64,000 nucleotides of DNA from Mytilus edulis (taxonomy: Eukaryota > Mollusca > Bivalvia > Mytilida > Mytilidae), in the NCBI RefSeq assembly GCF_963676685.1, contig NC_092354.1, positions 67,406,241 to 67,470,240 of the forward strand, read 5' to 3'. A model generated the notes under the pieces. The model ran no database searches. It saw nothing but the letters and a program-made list of their open reading frames with translations, and was not told where the DNA came from. This document shows positions 60,701 to 64,000 of this stretch, piece after piece (positions within the stretch are counted from its first letter, which is position 1; every line of letters begins with the position of its first letter). The position numbers and the translations under genes are program-made.

Positions 60701-61475
60701 ATGCCACTACTGGTGGAGTTTGTATTCCCCGAGGGTATCACCAGCCCAGTAGTCAGCACTTATGTGTTGACATGAATTATCATTGATATTATCATAATTA
60801 TAAATTAACTGTAAACAAAAACTTGATATTTTTGAATTACTAAGGCTTTTCTTAGGAATAGATTACCTTTAGGTTAGTTGTTTTTGTCAAAACTTTTAGG
60901 AATTTCGGGTCCTCAATGCTCTTCAAATTCGTACTTTAACCTTTTTTTTCGAGTGTCACTGATGAGTCTTTTGTAAACGACACGCGCGTCTGGCGCAAAT
61001 ACAAAATTTCAATCCTGGTATCTATGTTGAGTTTTTTTAAAAGGAAAGAAAGACTATGGTGAATGATAAATAAACTTTAGCTATTTTGTCCCTTTTTAAC
61101 AGAATCTTTCGGCTCATATCTGAAAGCTTGAAAATATATCATAAGAGGATTATTCTTGCATTTTCTATTGAGATTTGAATAAATGCAAGAAGTTAAATAT
61201 CCTACAATTAACACGTAGACAGATATTAAAATATATATTCTCATAAGTTTCAGACTAATACCGAAAACTAAATTCTTGTAATATTTAAGCCTTCTCTTCA
61301 CGAAATACCCCAGCTTTTGTAAATAGACGTTTTATTATTGTAGTGGCAAGTTATAGCAAATCATCAAATTTGGAAAGACTTAATACGACAAGGAACTATT
61401 ATAAAACAAGAGAGACAATTTGCATGCATCACGTGTGACAACGTTTGGTGGAGAAAAGTTCCTAACAGGAAGCTG
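57710..61475 (+). CDS. SHFL: Shiftless (SHFL) homologue, copy 2, 5' half (exons 1-4)
   Basis: Exons 57,710-57,730 (MEDSELE, donor GTATTG), 59,630-59,741, 60,482-60,528 and 61,344-61,475 have exactly the same lengths (21, 112, 47, 132 nt) and phases as copy 1. The 104 codons keep [32 protein letters not shown] and the zinc-ribbon start [20 protein letters not shown]. Every splice site is intact and no stop is present, so selection appears to have acted on it. Exons 5-7, with the second half of the zinc ribbon, are not found before 64,000. A minus-strand LINE fills 62.1 kb to the window end, so they lie beyond it or are lost. Role as for copy 1. Confidence 0.8.
57740..59620. other. SHFL copy 2 intron 1, no features seen
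   Basis: AT-rich intronic DNA. Apart from the exon borders no similarity to copy 1 intron 1 was noticed, so the duplication is not recent. Confidence 0.45.
59985..60130 (+). repeat. R3 interspersed repeat, 3' part
   Basis: Contains CACCTGACTTTGGACAGGCA and later blocks corresponding to the distal part of the R3 copy at 35,322-35,665. It lies in SHFL copy 2 intron 2. Confidence 0.5.
60945..61030 (+). repeat. R6 interspersed repeat fragment
   Basis: ACTGATGAGTCTTTTGTAAA and GACACGCGCGTCTGGCGC match, in reverse, the R6 fragments at 1,035 and 40,878. It lies in SHFL copy 2 intron 3. Confidence 0.6.
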
Positions 61476-61793
61476 GTAAAATTTCCGTTCATTCAAGATT
61501 TGAAAAAAAATAGAAAATTTACTTAATAAGATCGGTGAATATTGTGTAGTATTTTATTGCCGAATTATGTTCGTGTTCAAGCCGTGACAACCATTGAACA
61601 ATCTCGTTAGATGCTTGATAAAATTGAGTTCAGTACATGTTGGTGCGTTCGATCTAATACCGTGAAAAAAGAAAAAGAAAAAGTAGATACTAAATTATTG
61701 AGGTAAAAACGGTGTGTATCTGTTTCTTCGTCCTCCTCAACTTTTGTTCAGTTATATCACCTTTTTATTAGTTTTATCTTATATAAAACATAA

Positions 61794-61961
61794 TAAAATC
61801 AAAACAGGAACGTATTTTTTATTGATCTTTTTGGAGTTTAAACAACATTGGATACATACATTTACATTATAAAATCAAAACAGGAACGTATATAACAAAT
61901 AACTATTTTTTTTTAATTGTTTTTGATTGATCTTTTTGGTATTTAAACAACATTGGATACA
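61794..61961. repeat. Imperfect tandem duplication next to the LINE 3' end
   Basis: TAAAATCAAAACAGGAACGT and TTTAAACAACATTGGATACA each occur twice in the same order (about 61,794-61,861 and 61,869-61,961). It may be the 3' UTR repeat of the minus-strand LINE whose ORF ends at 62,130. Confidence 0.65.
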
Positions 61962-62129
61962 TTTTTACAAGATATAAGTGAATGTCATGACATTATGGCA
62001 TTGTTATACTATTGATATTATGTGAATAAGACATAGTAAAAATTTACAAGTTAAAGATGTGAATACTTAGTGATACATCTTAAGAATACTTTGCAATACA
62101 TTAAATATATAATCATATTAAAAATAAAT

Positions 62130-64000
62130 TTAATTAAATAACTTCCATACATCCCCCCATCTGTCGACAAATGACTCGTGTTTGTCTTTAGAAAGATATG
62201 CATATTTTAATATCTCCAGACGTCTTTTAAAAAATTTAAGAAAAGCTTGCACAGATATTAACAGTCTGCCTAATTGTGTGTTCTTTACATAATTAAGGTA
62301 GATGGGCTGTCTAAATTATAATCCATAGAATTTTTTAATAATTTGTCAACATGTAGTTTATATTATGCCTTTTTAAAAAAATTATAAAAATAATGGGTCA
62401 CTGGGATTATTTCGACGCTACAGGGTGTTCAAAATTGATAAATTTTGTATAGATTATGCATGGAAAACCCAATTTTCTGCAATAAAGCGTAATCTACACC
62501 ATAGAATTTTGAGATAACATTGGAGAAGATGGCTTTAATAGTATGCTATCAGTTAAGAAAATGAAACAATGGGGTCACCGGACCCGTTTTCTTGCTTCAT
62601 TATAAAATAGGTAAATTTCTAACACATTCTAGTGTAAAGTACCTTAATATGAATTATCTGCCATTGCATTTGAGTTGCCTCCCCTTATATGGCAAAGTTG
62701 GAAAAAAAATGATCAAACAAAAGTTTTCTGTTTTTTGTAAAATACAACCGTAAATATGATAAAACATGTCATTTTCTACATCGAAGTGGAAGTTCTTACA
62801 CATGAATTACCTACTACTCTAAAAATTTGCCCATTCTATTAAAGATCTAGACCTTGTTTTCTGGTATTTCCAAATCCAAGATAGAGGAAGACACCATATC
62901 TACCTTAATGTAATACTTTGCCTGTAGAGTACAGTAATTTATAACTAAGTTATCAGAATTCGATACACCAACAAAGACGCTGTTTTTATTCAAAAATATT
63001 TTAACTCCAAAAACTAAATACCACTAATTAAAAAATTCTTTCCAAAATTGTTTTATTTCTGTACAAAATGAATGCTCTATAGGTTCTATTACTTTACAAC
63101 TGGCACATTCATTAGTTAAGGAAAGTTTATATTTTTCAAGAAGATAATTATGTGAGACTATTCTGTATAAAAATGTATATATGGAAAGCTTGTAGTTTGC
63201 TTTCTATAGTACATTTAAAAGCTAGTGAATAAATATTTTTTCCATTTTTCGTCACTAATTTCTATATTAAAACTTTCTTCCCACCTTTGCCGTGAAAAAG
63301 AGCAAACACTTCCCCGATCGATAAAAAGAGAATATAAATCTTTCGCAAATAATTTACTAATGGGCATCTTTTTATTCTCATGCTCAAAAATGAATCCAAA
63401 TGAGTTGCTGTTACATTGTATGTGACATGTGTTGTTGTAATAACAAATATTTCCAGTCACATGGTATAACAAGTTAAATAGATAGAATGTCTACAAAAGT
63501 AACAAAAAATCGTCCTTTTCATCTACAATATCATTAATGAACCTTATGCCTTACATGTGCCAAGATCTGTAAGAAATACTCGTTCTGTCAACTTTGATAA
63601 ACGGATTGAACCAAAAAAATTCTTTTCTAACATGAAATGCATTTAACGGGATATCAATACCCTTGAAACGTTTCCATGCAGATAACACTTCTATATAAAA
63701 AAAGAGGTGCTTTTAAATTTAAAAACTCAAATTCACATCTGCTCATAAATAAATCTTCTAAATCAAAAAGGGAGAATAATGCTTTGGGAACATGTTTTCA
63801 TTTGGAGTCATGTTCTGACAGAAATCTTTTTATCAACATAATACGAAAGGATAACAGCTGTACTTCAAAATTTGGGGCTTTCAGTCCCCCCTCGCTAGGA
63901 GACTTTTGAATAACTTTCGATTTAACTTTCGGAGTACTACTATTCCATAAAAAACTATTAATATCACGTTGTATTTTAATTACATAAGATTTTGGTATAT
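62130..64000 (-). pseudogene. LINE reverse transcriptase, C-terminal part, continuing beyond the window
   Basis: Minus-strand reading from the window end gives INSFLWNSSTPKVKSKV, GGLKAPNFEVQLLSFRIMLI and HVRKEFFWFNPFIKVDRTSI. Then follow RWEESFNIEISDEKWKKYLF, a Cys-His knuckle (CASCKVIEPIEHSFC) and, after a 608-bp insertion, FKRRLEILKYAYLSKDKHES ending WGDVWKLFN with TAA at 62,130. This is the connection and zinc-knuckle region following the RT core of a non-LTR retrotransposon. Several stops and frameshifts make it inactive. It lies antisense to SHFL copy 2 and may separate its two halves. Confidence 0.82.
62297..62904. mobile_element. 608-bp inverted-repeat element inserted in the LINE
   Basis: The ends GGTAGATGGGCTGTCT and the complement GGTAGATATGGTGTCT are imperfect inverted repeats, flanked by TTAA on both sides (62,293-62,296 and 62,905-62,908). 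The LINE reading frame resumes across it (...LQAKYY / YVKNTQLG...). TTAA duplication would suggest a piggyBac-type MITE, but TTAA could also belong to the terminal repeat. No coding capacity. Confidence 0.7.

Overview
This is animal nuclear DNA: AT-rich, with GT/AG introns, long intergenic spaces and many interspersed repeats. The recurring anonymous repeats, the DIRS/Ngaro, Penelope-like and LINE elements, and the gene content fit a bivalve mollusc, most likely a mussel (Mytilus); that assignment is by recognition, not search. Nothing bacterial (operon, CRISPR, RBS) is present.

Layout. 1-8.6 kb is repeat-dense: an inverted pair of Penelope-like element copies (2.1-5.0 kb), a 440-bp tandem array with a tRNA-like sequence in each unit (5.0-7.3 kb), and an element with long inverted ends built of short tandem units (7.3-8.6 kb). 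At 9.3 kb lies one EGF-like exon on the minus strand. A second tRNA-like array in opposite orientation lies at 12.8-14.1 kb. 18.6-28.2 kb holds a complete two-exon voltage-gated K+ channel gene (minus strand; 159 + 286 codons) whose 8.2-kb intron carries a MITE and a widely spaced inverted repeat pair.

31.7-39.1 kb holds a complete seven-exon gene for a Shiftless (SHFL/C19orf66, UPF0515 family) homologue, 247 aa when spliced. A second copy begins at 57.7 kb; its first four coding exons have the same lengths and phases, and its 3' half lies beyond the window or is lost, behind a LINE. Between the two copies are a RING-less, two-B-box TRIM-like gene with an in-frame stop in its C-terminal propeller (43.4-45.1 kb), a deletion-ridden copy of it (45.7-46.2 kb), a decayed tyrosine-recombinase (DIRS/Ngaro-type) retrotransposon (48.4-52.3 kb) and a 3' LINE fragment (56.3-57.3 kb). 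62.1-64.0 kb is the 3' part of another LINE on the minus strand, split by a 608-bp inverted-repeat element.

Biologically, the two SHFL copies and the TRIM-like genes belong to families linked to antiviral defence, so 31-64 kb may be an immune-gene neighbourhood expanded by local duplication; joint function is inference. The strongest observations are the SHFL tandem duplication, the divergent Kv channel, and the tRNA-like tandem arrays.
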